From Zeugodacus cucurbitae (taxonomy: Eukaryota > Arthropoda > Insecta > Diptera > Tephritidae), in contig NC_071668.1 in the NCBI RefSeq assembly GCF_028554725.1, forward strand, positions 53,549,732 to 53,613,731: 64,000 nt of DNA. The letters are read 5' to 3'. Position 1 is the first letter of the stretch, and every line of letters starts with the position of its first letter. A program made the position numbers and the translations under genes. The notes under the pieces were generated by a model that saw nothing but the letters and a program-made list of their open reading frames with translations, did not search any database and was not told the DNA's origin. Below, one piece after another: positions 32,627-45,406 of the stretch.

Positions 32627-34325
32627 AGTTGGCAATCGTTTCGCCAAAATATAGTTTCGATCATTTTCCAATTGGACCAACTGCGAGTGATCATATTTTA
32701 TACCAATTGGAAATGTTGCGATATTTATTCCAGATATAAATATGCATATTATGTAATCTGAATGACAAAACAGCAATAAATAAGTTATTAGCCAGTGCTT
32801 TCAATTTAGTGGAGTTATTATTTATAATTACTTCTCTTGTAAATAAATAAAATAAAAAAGTTATTTGTATTTTAAATATATGTATATACGATATTTTCAC
32901 ACCAAACTTACTTATTTTGTATTATATATACATTTTTTATATTATGCATAACAACTATTCGGAATCATTCGTGTGACACCTCGACAAAGAGAGCATATAA
33001 ATAGGGAAATAGACGGCACTTGCTACTAGTTAGCAATAGTTTAAATACAGTCGACACTTAATAAAGCTTCTACATAAAATTTAGATATAAATTAGTACGA
33101 TATAAAGAAGTGACGAACTATACGAGATGTGCTTCCAGAAACCATTAACTTTAATATTTGTTCCACGAATCTCACACTTACAGTACTGATCAAGTTTCTA
33201 TTTATTATTTAGCGCAACGCGTAAATCATTTTGTATTTATTAAGGTTTCTTAAACAATTCGATACAGGCTAGCAAATTGAGACAAAAGGTATTAAAAAAT
33301 ACTACTATTAAAAAACAAGGGAAAAATTTAGTGACCAAGTTGAGAACCTCCCCGACTAAATATTAATCTTAGTTGTTGGGGAAACCATCCAAAAAAGATT
33401 CTTTTAGGAAATTTGCCCTTGTAGTTTATAAATAAACCAATATCTTAAATGCGGAAATCATCGCAAAACTCTTACTACCGTTGTACTTCTATGTCGAGAG
33501 AATATTTCTATTTATTTGTTAACCTATTTTAAACGATGAAATCTCACTTTTGGACATACATAAGTCACGCTCTGTAAATATGTGGTTGGGCATTTTAAGG
33601 ATATTAAATGAGGGATAATTAAAGAAATTGTTGAAAAAATATTAAAAACGATGCCATTGTGACATTATTTTCGGCGAGTCCGTGGCTATAAGCTTCGTAG
33701 TTTAGCTTTAAAAACTAATAGGCGTGACCACCAAAAGCTAATAGCAATATCATGGACAAATAAAACGCATTTAGCTTATTTTATATCTTCGCTTAAAAAT
33801 GAATTGTGTTGCCAATACGGGCGCGAATCTCAGCTGATATTTAATATATTTGAAAAAAAAAAACGGTTGAATTTATAAATCAAATTTCCCTCTTGTTTAC
33901 TGCTTTTCTATAATATTCTGACCTTTAAAGGAATCTACAATCATTATTAGTTCCGGCATGGTCAAAATAAATATGGATATAGTTCTTATCTCCCATTTCG
34001 CACATCGAATATAATTTAAAATGTTGGTTTGTTTGCATGTTTATCTGTCAAAGTGGGGGTTTTCCCTATTGCCAACTACTTTTTTTGGAAAAACTCCAAC
34101 TATTGTGAATGAAAAAAATGATGAACTGCCAATGCCTCCAGTTCAATATACAAGCTACGGTAGCTTATGACAAGCCAACATAATTATGTTGACTAAATCT
34201 TCCATACAAAATTAGCTAATAGCTTAATTTGCTGGTAAAAAAAAAACACGCCTAATATGTATATTTGCATGTTTCTAGTTTAATATTTCTTTTAAATAAA
34301 AATGTCCAAAAAATGTTTATCTCTT
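32627..34325. other. Intergenic DNA with a TATA-box candidate
   Basis: No protein gene supported. It contains a TATAAATA at 32996-33003. A loose inverted pair (TAATAGGCGTG near 33716 and CACGCCTAATA near 34248) is too imperfect to call an element. Confidence 0.35.
32990..33040 (+). promoter_or_regulatory. Candidate TATA promoter
   Basis: The block GAGAGCATATAAATAGGG has a consensus TATAAATA (32996-33003). A weak initiator-like CTAGTTA lies about 31 nt downstream. A short frame (ATG at 33127, 20 codons) follows; I recognise no product. It may be a promoter relic or chance in AT-rich DNA. Confidence 0.25.
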
Positions 34326-34397
34326 GGGCTCGTCCGGGATTTGAACCCGGGACCTCCCGCACCCTAAGCGGAAATCATACCCCTAGACCAACGAGCC
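34326..34397 (-). tRNA. tRNA-Pro (AGG), copy 2
   Basis: Same 72-nt sequence as copy 1 by eye, minus strand, with a T-run of six in the 3' trailer (34308-34313 read in reverse). Flanks differ apart from about five bases on each side. Confidence 0.96.
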
Positions 34398-34780
34398 AGT
34401 TATTTATTTTAGGACAGATGATTCATTTGTCTATTTACATAGAAAATGACATTAAATAATGATACATATTTATTATTATCTAGTAATTTCGACAATTAAA
34501 TAACACTTGGAAACCTCTCAGCCTTTCTTACACTCTCCCCAAGGTATATTAATTCATAAGAGAGAACTTAATAGCGCATATTTTGACTATTAATTTGTTA
34601 TTAGAAACTAAAAGTCTAACAAAAGAGAAAAGCAAAATCGAAACAATTTAACGAAATGATTTTAATGAAAAGTTTGATGACTTTCTCAAAACTCCCTATT
34701 TATTAGTTTCGTTTTAACATACTATTACGTAAAAGGAGAAAGCTTTCACCTTTAATATGTACCACAGATATCATATTAGG

Positions 34781-34972
34781 CTCAACCCATACCGGATAAT
34801 TCAAGGCGTATTTTATTGTCTGATACGACAGCATCCCATAGCTTCATAAGTGACAACCCACACCGAACAAGACGAGACAAAAACGCATGCTCGCTTGGCT
34901 TGGGATAGAACAAAATACGTTTTGGTGTCGCTTTAGTCAAAGACGTCTTTGACTAATCCGGTGTGGGTTGAG
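34781..34972. mobile_element. Short TIR element with central palindrome
   Basis: The ends are inverted: CTCAACCCATACCGGAT (34781-34797) against the reverse of 34956-34972, with one mismatch in 17. A 24-bp perfect palindrome (34933-34956) adjoins the right end, and an internal CAACCCACACCG repeats the end motif near 34856. No target duplication is clear. Probably a MITE; family not recognised. Confidence 0.5.
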
Positions 34973-35039
34973 ACTTAAAGGTCAAATTATCTAATTAATG
35001 AGAGGTAATATTAAATGTAATCTCCTAAAACTTTTTTAT

Positions 35040-35649
35040 TCACAAATTTAAGTCTAATCTTCTTTTATTTTGGGCCATAACATTTAAAATCTCTTCCTCC
35101 GTCACGTCTATATCTCTATGGATATTCAAGAAAACCATTCCGTTCAGGAGTGCTTCTCCAGTTTTATTTCTTAAATATGTTTTAAGCCTGCGAAGTAAGG
35201 AAAACGAGCGTTCACTTGAAGCGACAGATATAGGGATTGTTGCTCCAATCTTTAAAAAACGATGCACTGCTTTGAAAATTTTTTCATCGCAACAATTCAA
35301 CGCGTCCAAAAGAGTTTTGGATCTCTTTGTTTAATTTAACCAGTTCCTGAAAATATATTCAAAATTTTAGTTAGAAAATATAATATGAAGAAAAGATTTT
35401 TAACCTTTTCCACATTCTAAATTCAGCAACGAAATCATCGGGATCTTCTACATCAGTGGACCACTGCTTTTCTAAAACACGAACAGTCTCCTGCATCTCA
35501 ATAACGTCAAGATTTATGCATTTATTTGGCAAAATGTTTTCAATTTTGGAAAGCAGCTCTCGATGTTTTAAGTCCATTTTCAACTCACAATTCCCCTTAA
35601 ATCTAAAAAAATCCAGTTCAGCAGCCACAGAGTTATAAGGCAAACTCAT
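35040..35649 (-). pseudogene. hAT transposase C-terminal fragment
   Basis: Minus strand. The frame at 35040-35309 encodes a hAT C-terminal dimerisation region: LKIGATIPISVASSERSFSL, then RRLKTYLRNKTGEALLNG and a HRDIDVTEEEI tail. It resembles the ZMYM1/'52 kDa repressor'-type hAT proteins. The frame at 35371-35649 (starting SLPYNSVAAELDFFRFK) is the upstream part. The two frames do not join cleanly: a splice GT/AG is present near 35341-35405, but reading through it meets a stop. The N-terminal part and zinc fingers are absent, so this is a truncated relic. Confidence 0.75.
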
Positions 35650-35822
35650 TACTTTGAAGCAAATTAAAAAATGTCTCTGTCCAGTTTATATTTTTCTGGG
35701 TTTTTTAATTGGCCTACATGGTTTTGGGGTGTTAAAACCCCCTGCGTTCGCCCCTGACGTTAGCGATTGTCGGATTTGAAGACTCAAAATAACTTCAAAT
35801 TCCTAAATTCAGGATTTAAATG

Positions 35823-37378
35823 TCAAAGTATTTTATTATTGCCATTAGTATGTTCATGGGTATGAACATACATATTAAATTGCGAATAAAATTTCACATT
35901 AGATTTATTCATTATCTTTTTCTGCTGCTTTTTCCTTTCTAATAGCTGAAATACTGCTTTCTCCCTTAAGCGTCTAAGTACTCTCATGTCGCTTTGATCA
36001 ACCATTGCATCTCCAGCCCATTGCAATGCCTTGTTAAAGATTTCAACTGCCTCACTTGCGGCAATTTTCTTTATGGGGTCTTCGGCAATACAATCATCAT
36101 CGTCACTTTCTTCAATTTCATGGATTTCGGTGATTTCATGGATTTCGGTGGTATCATCAACACAAGGGTCATCGTTCCACTCTCGAACCATTGGCAATGT
36201 AAACTCAACCTTAAATAGAAAAAAGTAATAATGATATCAAAGTGTGTAGTAAAACTTCTACCTGAGGACTCAAGTCCTGAAGGAGATCAACTGACATTCG
36301 CATTAAAGAGTTTATTTCTGCACTCCATTTGTCTTTCAGGATGCTTAATGGAATGTTATATTCAGGGTCCTCCTCGTTTCCCATTAAACTTAAAATGTTT
36401 TTCCAACAATTGGCAAGAGTTTCTGTGCTGACCCGATCCCACGCGACAGATAAAAGGGTAACAGCATCTTTCAACATTACATTTTTCATTGATTCAAGCA
36501 AATCTAAGTTTTTTGCTGCTATTGAAGCCAACAAACTGTTTCTGTAATATAACTTCGTTATTTTAATCGCATTTTGATCCATAGGTTGGATAAGAGGGGT
36601 GACATTTGGCGGAAATTATATTTCCATCTTCAGTTTTTAATTCTGCTTCACTTGGATGAGAGGGAGTGTTGTCAATAAGTAATAGTGCCTTTATTGGTAA
36701 GTTCTTCCGCTTTAGAAACAATCTTACCTAGCCAAAAGCAAGAATTTATAATAATTATTAATTAAGCGAAAAAATTGTTTACCTGTGGCACAAAAGATTG
36801 ATGGAACCAATGTTTAAAAATGGCAGACGTCATCCAGGCTGATTTCGAGTTCTTATAATCCGTAGGGCAACTAAAGTGTTTAAAGCTGCGTGGATTTTTT
36901 GCCTTACCAATTCCTAAAAGTTTAAATTTATGTGCACCCGATGCATTTGCGCAACAGAGAAATGTTATACGCTGCTTCTTCGTCTTTGTTCCTGGAGCAG
37001 TTTTTTCATGCGATGAGACATAGGTCTTATCTGGCAAAAGCTTCCAGAATAAACCAGATTTGTCAGCATTATACAATTGGTCATTACATAACTCCATTTC
37101 CCCAATTTTTTGTTTTAGTTTCAGTTTAAATGGATCAACCAATTGAGGCTGCGATGAGAGTTTTTCTCCAGATACTTTAAGCAATCTAACTCCGTATCTT
37201 TTCTTAAAACTCTGGAGCCATCCGTCACTAACATTGAATCCAGTCGCGTTTTCTTTAAGTAGGGAATGCAATTCCTTAGCCTTTTTTTTAGCATTAATCC
37301 ACTTACTGGACAATTCCTTTCGCGCATCCGGATGAACCAAAGGTATAAACTTTTTTCCATAGCTGGAAGCTGTGACAA
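35823..37378 (-). pseudogene. Tigger/Jerky-like (pogo) transposase with two introns, broken
   Basis: Three exons on the minus strand: about 37378-36784, 36727-36262 and 36209-35823. Introns of 55 and 52 nt have GT/AG and phase 0. Exon 1 has a CENP-B-type DNA-binding end (LYLWFIRMRERNCPVSG, then SDGWLQSFKKRYGVR) and the first catalytic Asp in YNADKSGLFWK. Exon 2 has the second Asp in LLLIDNTPSHP and the third in TPLIQPMDQNAIK. Exon 3 has an acidic segment and ALQWAGD, then RRLREKA. There are two frame breaks: one in a run of eight A near 37285, one near 36605 between IDNTPSHP and PPNVT. I see no terminal repeats, so it may be a decayed host-type Jerky gene or an old transposon. Confidence 0.8.
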
Positions 37379-37615
37379 TTTTAAAGTCAGGATTCCCCGA
37401 ACTTAAAAAATAAAATTTAATGTATTCAGTGTTGTCCGTATGTTAATAAAAAGTGTAGTGAACAAAAATTTTGTTCACGTTACTGAGCTTTCTAAGTAAG
37501 TTTGTTCACGTTACAGAGTAGTCAATGTAAAAAAAGCGTGTTCACGTTACCGCGAGTGCACTGTAATATTTAATATTTGTAAATACTGAAAAAAGTGTCA
37601 AAAAACTCAACTCTT

Positions 37616-37687
37616 GGGCTCGTCCGGGATTTGAACCCGGGACCTCCCGCACCCTAAGCGGAAATCATACCCCTAGACCAACGAGCC
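37616..37687 (-). tRNA. tRNA-Pro (AGG), copy 3
   Basis: Identical by eye to copies 1 and 2, minus strand. The transcript trailer has TTTTTT (37600-37605 in reverse). It lies upstream of the Tigger-like relic on the same strand. Confidence 0.96.
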
Positions 37688-40600
37688 AGTTATAGATCAA
37701 AAGACAAAAGTCATATTTAAATATAGGAATTTTAAATACTGAATGCAAAGAAGCAGAGTTTAAACGTGCTTGTCCATCTAGCGGAAAAATATTAATCGTT
37801 TATAATTGAGCTTTAAGTACTTACAAGTAGATGTCGCTTAACAATTTCCGCAATACTGTTACAGTGGTGGCCACATTGGTTGGCATTCAATAAAATTGTT
37901 TGTTAATAAATCTCAATGATATAGATCCAATTAACTGTTATGGTCGGAAAGGTCTACTACCCAACTTTAACAGGACAGTGCGTTTTTCCAACTGTAGACC
38001 ACACAATGCAGGATATGTCAAAGTATAAGTTTGATTATTTCTTGAGAGAATATTATGTATGATTAAAACTCTAAAATGGCCAGTTGATATTAAAAACCTG
38101 AGGATGCATTGTTTACTGAACGATCACGTATGGATTTTTTGCATACTATTTAACTGTGTTCTGATGAGAATTTATTTTAAATTTCTAGAAAGAAATAGTG
38201 ATAGATGCATACATTTTCGCTAAATATTTGATTGGATTTCACCTCCACCATTGGCGTTCGTCTATATGCTTCCCGGTAAATGACGGGTTTTATAAATTTT
38301 AAGACTGGTTTTTAACTCTTTTTGATTTTATGAGTAGCTTCTTCATAGCATACACTTGACATGTCCGTTGGTTAACGAAGAGCTATAGAGATTTTTTAGT
38401 CAATATTTCAATCCACGACATTGTATAAAAAGCACGTAATCCACCCAATTAGGGTATCTGAAGCAATAAGCTACAATATTTAATGATTAAAACCAAATAA
38501 AAAGTTAGATGAATCAAATAATAATAATAAAAAGTTATCTCCAAAATCAGTCTAGTTCAAGTCCACATTAGCTTGCTTACACTTACCTTCTTTTTTTTGC
38601 TTTGGTTTTCAAGAGGAACTAAAAAAAGGCTTGTCATCACACACAGAGTTGTTGCAACAAGATTGATATTTCGTAAATTTCCACGCAATCAATTTCGTCA
38701 ACAAACATGATTACAATAATCATTTGCAGCAACAATAGCAATCGATTATTGGGCAAAAGGTATTGAAAGTACGGATGTATGTGTTTGCGCTAGCAGCCCT
38801 TTGAATAATGAGTACATGAGCAGGTCGTACTTGTACTTATACTGACACACGCTGCCACAGGCTGTAGTAGAGTAAGTATTTATTTATTCGTACAGAAACA
38901 ACAATCATTTGCAAGTGAAAATATTTACTCATTCATCTTGTAGCTTAGCCCAAACAGCAGCAACAATAATAACAACAATACGCGGTGGCAAAAAGTATCA
39001 AATCAAATGTAACAAATTGTCAGTCGGCACGCTTGCGAATATCTCTGAATATCTAAGATAGTTGAGTTGCAGTCGACGTCGCGCTCACTTGTTTGCTATC
39101 ACATTGACGTTTGGTTGCTCTTGCCACCGTCTCTACTCGTATTTGCCAATTCGTCAAAAGTTAAAAATCACACAAAATATGTTGTTGGTGACTGCTGGAT
39201 GTTGGCTGTTGCTGCTGCTGTTGACTCGTGATTGCTTACTGTAGCACCGACGTCGACTGTCGCTCGTTTTGCCAAATGAATAGATGGATGTTGGCACTGG
39301 ATGAGATGGATGGCCTGTCGCCTGCTCGGGCGGATATACCATATAGTTGAACGTGTATATGTGTGTGTGCATGTGCTTTGACGGACAGATGAATGACTGT
39401 GTACCGGCGCGGGTGGCGGTGTATATGTGAGTGACTGCGCGCAGCAATGCTGCCAACACATAGTTGATGTTGCTGTTAATGACAGCAATGGTTCTTCAGC
39501 TGCTGGCGTTGACGTTGCCACTGCCAATGCTATTGTTGTTGCTGTCATGACAATATTACATTTCAGCAACGCTTTCGCTACTTTACACATACCATTTTGC
39601 GCTCAGTGCTTGTCAAGAACGTGGAAAAAGGCTGGCAAAAACACTCAATGAGAAATAATCACCATCATCATTTATTTTCCTCAACGCATCAATCTTTGTT
39701 GTTGCACAGCTGTAATGCAATTGAGATTACAGAGTTGATAGCGCGGAATGGTGGTGGATGGCTGCTTCCAGCTAACTCTTGGTCTCGGGTTCGTTTCTAA
39801 GTTGATGCTAAATTATGTTATGTTACGTTACGTTATATCATTTTAGTTAAATTTTATGCAGATAATTCAGATTTAAATGAATTATCATCGTTCTGAGGTT
39901 GCTATTTAGAGTGTTTTTTACGTTTAGTTATGCTATCTTATGTAATGTTAAGTTATGTTATATTATGTTACGTCAAACTAATTTATTTTTATTCTATAAT
40001 AGCAGTACACTTGATTTTAATATTTTTGAGGTTGGTATTTTTAGGGTCCATAAATCAATTAAACGTTTTCGAAATTTCATTCGGCCGAATACTATTTAAT
40101 TTAAATTTTTTAATCATAATAAATGTTATGTTCAGTTATATTATGTTATGTTAAGCTATATTAAGTTAGGTATTTTTAAATCCATATTTTCCAGTAGTTC
40201 ACAAAGCGCTTGGTAACATTTCTTCAGGCATATGTATGTAGCTGTGAGCAGTTTCCAACTCCGACACAACAAATAAGTCTGCATGTAACCGCCATAACAT
40301 TCTCCATCAGCTTTTTCGTCGTCATCATCGCCAGCGTCATCGCCATACGTCAGTTACATCGACTTTTGACGTGCACTGCAATTAACACACACAAATCGCG
40401 TTGTTGCTGTTGTCCTGCTGTCAACGTCAACGCTGTCACGTGACTACTCGCCACACGTTGCGCTGCCACATTCGCCTTATTCACTGATCGGAAGTAGCAA
40501 CGCAACGCTGTAACTCAGCGACCGAATGGAAGTGTGTAAATAAAAAGCTTTTGAGTAAGAAGAATTATACACAAATGTTGCTTTTGGCAAAACTGTACAA

Positions 40601-42479
40601 ATAAAAAGCTTCCTGCTTCGTGGTTTCTTCATAGCGACTTTCTGTTTTTTTCCCAAGTCTTTTGCTAGCACACACACACACACATTTGTTTTCCCCACAT
40701 TCTACAATCTCATCACCGCAGCAATGCTATATCCTAAACCTCCTCGAAGACTTTTCGCCAAGTCATTCGAGTCATTAATTTTCGCGACCCCACACATTTT
40801 GCGTTTGTTTTATCGTTTTTATTTTTTTGCTTTTGGGTTTTCCTTCCTCCCTATGCCATTCATGCTGTCAAGAGAAGCGTTAAGCGTTGTTGCTGTCATT
40901 GCTTTTGTTGTTGTTGTTTTTTGTTTTTGTAGCTAGCTGTCTTAAGTGCAATGCGCGTACAGGACTCTGTCGAGAATTGATATGGCAGCTTTGTGAAGGT
41001 AATGGCGTACAAGTATGTACTTCCGTTATTGTTGTTGCTATTTGGTGTTGTTGCTGCTGTCGGTAGCTTCCGACTCGTTGGCTGCGGTCGTTTGTTCTCT
41101 TCTAATTTATACTCTGACTCCTTTGTGCACTTTTCTTGTTCGCCACCTCCAACGGCTTGCTTTGCTTGGCTCGTTAGGTTCATTCGTCATTTGGTTGAAC
41201 GGTTGGCCAACTAGTTACTACACAGCCCTTTTACCGCTTGTCGTACCCCATGTCTTCCTAGTTACAGAGTTGGGTTATTTTTCATGCAAGTCACTTCAAA
41301 AGTCATTAATCATTTTGTTTGCTTGCTTTGTTGCGTGCGAAATTCTACGCGCGCCTGAATGTTTGTGTGTGTGCTGGTGAGTGTCCAGTTTCTTCATGTA
41401 CTCAACATCATATATCACGCACATTTAGCTAACAAATCCCTAAGTATCCTTGTCATTCATTTTGACAATTATCCTGGCAGCATTAGATGGGGCCGTTACT
41501 CACACAGTTTTGCAAACTCTGTTCACTTCAGATGACTTCTCATTGACAGCAGTGCATTCATTGCTCGTCAAACTGAATATATATATATATAAATATGTGC
41601 ATATGTATATATATGTATTTATTTAATTGCAAGGTATTGTAATAGTTCAGGTTTAGCAAGCATTGTGATCTTGGAACATGAGTTCATAAGTAACATCAAA
41701 ATCGAATTAAGGGTCAGTAAATAGTTTATATTTTCTTATCTAAACCGTGGATCGTTAATCGAAGCACGGAGGTAGCATAAGCCCACATCTCGATAGGCAA
41801 ATTTTTCTATCATCTGAACTGCCAAATCGATGGCTATGGCCGATAGCAGACATTTTATGTGGGCATTTGATGACAGTTATTTCATTTTGAAAATGTGGCC
41901 ACCTAAGTATGTTCGGTGTATTGAAGCGCTTAAATGATTGAAAAAATGCAAAAAAAGTTGGTGAAAGGAGAAAAAGCGAAACGTTTTTATATTGATTGAT
42001 TAATAAATCCTATGTACTACCACTACAATCTGCAATCTCTGGCTTGCCAGATTCACTGCCAGTAATCGCTGCCATTAAGCAATATGCGGTCTCCATAGGC
42101 AATCTATAATATGTCAGACATGGCAAACTAGAAATATTTGCCTGTCGAGATGCGGAGTAAGGAATGGGATGAAGATTTAACCAGAAACGAAGAAATCGTA
42201 ACAAAATCATTGCAATAGTTAATGCATCTGCGTTAAGTTAGGTTAGGTCGAGGGGTAGATCTCCGCATCTACAGAGTATCTCACTTAGACAGCTAAGACT
42301 GTACTTTGTGGCACCCAAATACTCCTAACGGATTGCCAAGACCCTCATGATTCGACAATGCGCTTGGACTATGTTAAAAAGTTCTTAAGTCGGCTAATTT
42401 CGATTCCAGTCACTTCGCTGGGGTCGCCGAAGGTGTGCCTACCGAGGTGTTTTGATGTGTTGAATATGGATAACAACAA
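37688..42479. other. Intergenic DNA, gene-poor
   Basis: 39,000-41,400 is richer in GC and in GTT/GCT/TGC triplets on one strand. 39,800-40,170 has scattered TTATGTTA/TTACGTTA units. An imperfect direct repeat, TAAATAAAAAGCTT and ACAAATAAAAAGCTT, is at 40537 and 40598. The short frames here are low-complexity and I do not support any as a gene. Confidence 0.4.
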
Positions 42480-42730
42480 AGAAAAAAATATTTCATATTT
42501 TAAAATGTTTCTTCGATAAAGGCGAAAACGAAAGCCAGTTGACTTGAAATGTAAATACTATTTATGGTGCTCAATCTTTAACAGCCAACCAAGCGGAATT
42601 CTGTTTTCATCGGAAAAAGAAATTGTCGAGTCCGACAGTCTAAGCACTGTTTCGACTGCCCAGGAGCTAAACATTGCACAAAAAGTCGTATGGAATCATT
42701 TAATTAAGGCTAAATACGAAAGAACCTCAA
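42480..42730 (+). pseudogene. Degenerate mariner transposase, N-terminal fragment
   Basis: Frames hold pieces of a mariner DNA-binding region: FDKGENESQ-like at about 42515-42545, and LSTVSTAQELNIAQKVVWNH at 42640-42700, the second helix-turn-helix of irritans-type mariners. Frame breaks and stops interrupt it and no catalytic region follows. A related fragment lies at 44213-44430. Confidence 0.6.
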
Positions 42731-44212
42731 TATTTGGGAACCATACGGATAAATGCAAAAAAAAACTCATTAACGAGTTACCATCTGTGAACGGTTTCTC
42801 AATCGCAGACAAACTCATTTTGAAGCAGGATCAATTACGAAAATGTCAAGACCGTTATCGTGATCGAATTGCGGTAGCTGGTGTAAACGGTGTCCAAGTT
42901 AAGATTGTAAGGCTTTGGTCAGTAGTAAGTAAGTGACTGGCCAGAAGTTTCATGAGCTTGGTTGAGAAGTGTCTGTGTATGGCGAATGATTTTGCTGCTG
43001 AATAGTGACTGTCTATGAGAGTGTCATTAGTAAACATTTATTGAATAAAACAGTGCTTGAACAAACCTAAATAGGATCATTCCAACTAAGCTAAATAAAA
43101 CCTTAAATTTTATGCAAACATAATTGATTTCTTTTCACTAGACCTTATATTTAAATATCCCTTTCAGGAATACATAGAACTTATTCATTTTTTCAAAGGA
43201 ATTTCCTTATTTGTTTGTCTACAAAAACCCCACTGATTTCCAAGCATTCTTACTCCAGCTATGTACCTCCCAAAATGTCAACAATTTCAAAATCAGATTT
43301 GTAATAGTTTTTACAAATTTATTTACGAGTACAAATCTTACTTCGAATGCAATGAAATGAAATATTTAAATATATGTTATATACCTTTTCACACCATGCT
43401 ACCCTTTCCGGGACGCACACCATTTACAATTCTTATAAAATTTACAAAGGCCCCATACAAATTGTTGCTCCCTTCAGCAAACACGGACAGTGAGAACGCC
43501 ACCCTGGAAGGCACAGCTGGGAGTTGCACAATAGAGTCACAGAGAGAAAAGCAGCTAGAAATTACAATTCACGATTTGGCTTGACGCTGTGACAATTGCA
43601 CAAAAATGCCAACGGCAAAAGCAATAACAACACCTACAAAGGGTATAACAGCAAACGCTACAAAACATTTCTATTCTCGATTCTCTTGCCATTTTATTGC
43701 GACTGCAAATTGTTACGTGTGTTGTTGTTTTCATACAAGCGCATATTTGTTGTTTGCAACGTCATGTTGACAATAGCTTTAGTTTTGCTTTTGACACTTG
43801 AAATAAGTACACAGCACACAGCGGTAGCGGTAGTGGCAATTGCAACTAATAGCGACGAAAGCAGCTTTCTAAGGAGGTGGCCTGCAAAATCGTAGCATTA
43901 GAAGTGTGTTTTGGGATGTATGATTAGTAGTAGCATGGTAGAATACCCGCCGAGCGCCGCTGACTTGCAAACAATCTTGACGAAAACGAGGGAACTCAAC
44001 CAACTCCTGGTGTCATTTAACAGCTCTAGTATGTGGTATAATGTTACTACAAGAGGGAACCCTTTTGGGTGTTTTATTATTTGAGTTTCTTATGTTCTTA
44101 GGTTGGCATGGACCCAAATTGATACTGACTTGTGCATTTATCAACACTTCAAAGTCATGGCTGTCCACGGGTTGCCAACGTGCGAAGCTTGATGTGAGTA
44201 AAAATTAGAAAG

Positions 44213-44430
44213 GGTGATTTTTAAGTTAGAAAACTGTATAAAATGTATTACAAATCTTGCAGATATAGAATTTTTTATTTGATATACAAGAGGTAATAAG
44301 TCATATTTTAAATTTTTTCTTCAATAAAAGCGAAAACGAATGCCAGTCGGCTTGACATCTGAATACTATTTATGGTCAATCTGTAACAGCCAACCATGCG
44401 CAATTTAGGTTTCTTCGGAAATGGAAATTG
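44213..44430 (+). pseudogene. Degenerate mariner 5' fragment
   Basis: Begins with AAAGGGTGATTTTTAAG, a mariner-like end. It continues into CATATTTTAAA..TTTTCTTCAATAAA.GCGAAAACGAATGCCAG, which parallels 42495-42540. The coding part is too broken to read. Confidence 0.5.
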
Positions 44431-45367
44431 TCATTTGAGTATAAAAATGATTTATCAATAGTATATTATTGATCAATAGTTGATATTTATCAATAGTTGA
44501 ATTCAAAATTCAAACATACATATGGAAACTATTCTTAAAAATATGTTCAATTGAAGACATTTTTAAATGTCTTTAGTAGATCCAAATGTATATAATCAAT
44601 CATCTATATTAACCTCAGACAGATAATTCGATGTCGTTAAAATCATGATGCACCAATACGACAAACTCAATTCTCGGTCCACTTCTGTATTCAAAGCACT
44701 CCGTATATATACTTACAAACAAACGTGAGCGATAAAGTTGTCTACAAAAACAACAGTGAAACACTAACACGAAGCTGAAATAAATTGCAAATGTCCTTTT
44801 CACTGGCAACGCTTCCATTTTAATATTAATTTTCCTTAGAGGTGATCGTCGAGCTCCCAGGAAAGTGAAGACACGATAAACGGCTTTGTTAAGCAGCCAC
44901 AGTTCCTGCAATGCGAAGCGAAGTGCTTAGACACAAATATTGAGCTCAGTATACTGTATACTACACTTGCTATTGATATTGCACCATTAGCTATTGTTGT
45001 TGTTGCTCTTGCTGTTGCTGTCAGTTGAAGCAATTTATGTCAGTGAGTATCCACAGAGATGGCTCGTACTAGTGACTGGCATGCTCTACGTAACCAAACT
45101 TGTGAAAATTGCTGCCACTTTTGTTGTAGGTGTTGTTATTACAGCTGTCGGCCATGTTGCTCTTGTTTCCTGTCCTAACCCTTGAATCCTTTTCACAACA
45201 CATACAAACACGTTTACTTAGACTTCTAACTCGAAAAGTATTATAAGAACTACCATAAAACTATCATGTTATCAACCCTTGATCTCGTGCAACGAATATG
45301 CTTTCATGTTGCACATCTTCAGCTTGTCTGTTGCAGCAGCAAATTCAGTAACAATCCCCCCCCCCCC

Positions 45368-45406
<39 letters not shown>

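Noticed and set aside
34265..34459. Open frame with SWARPGFEPGTSRTLSG
   Set aside because: It is the antisense reading of the tRNA-Pro gene; the RPGFEPGT string is a well-known tRNA artefact.
38940..41400. Cluster of short frames on both strands, L/V/C-rich
   Set aside because: Low-complexity GTT/GCT/TGC triplets keep frames open; no domain, start context or splice pattern supports a gene.
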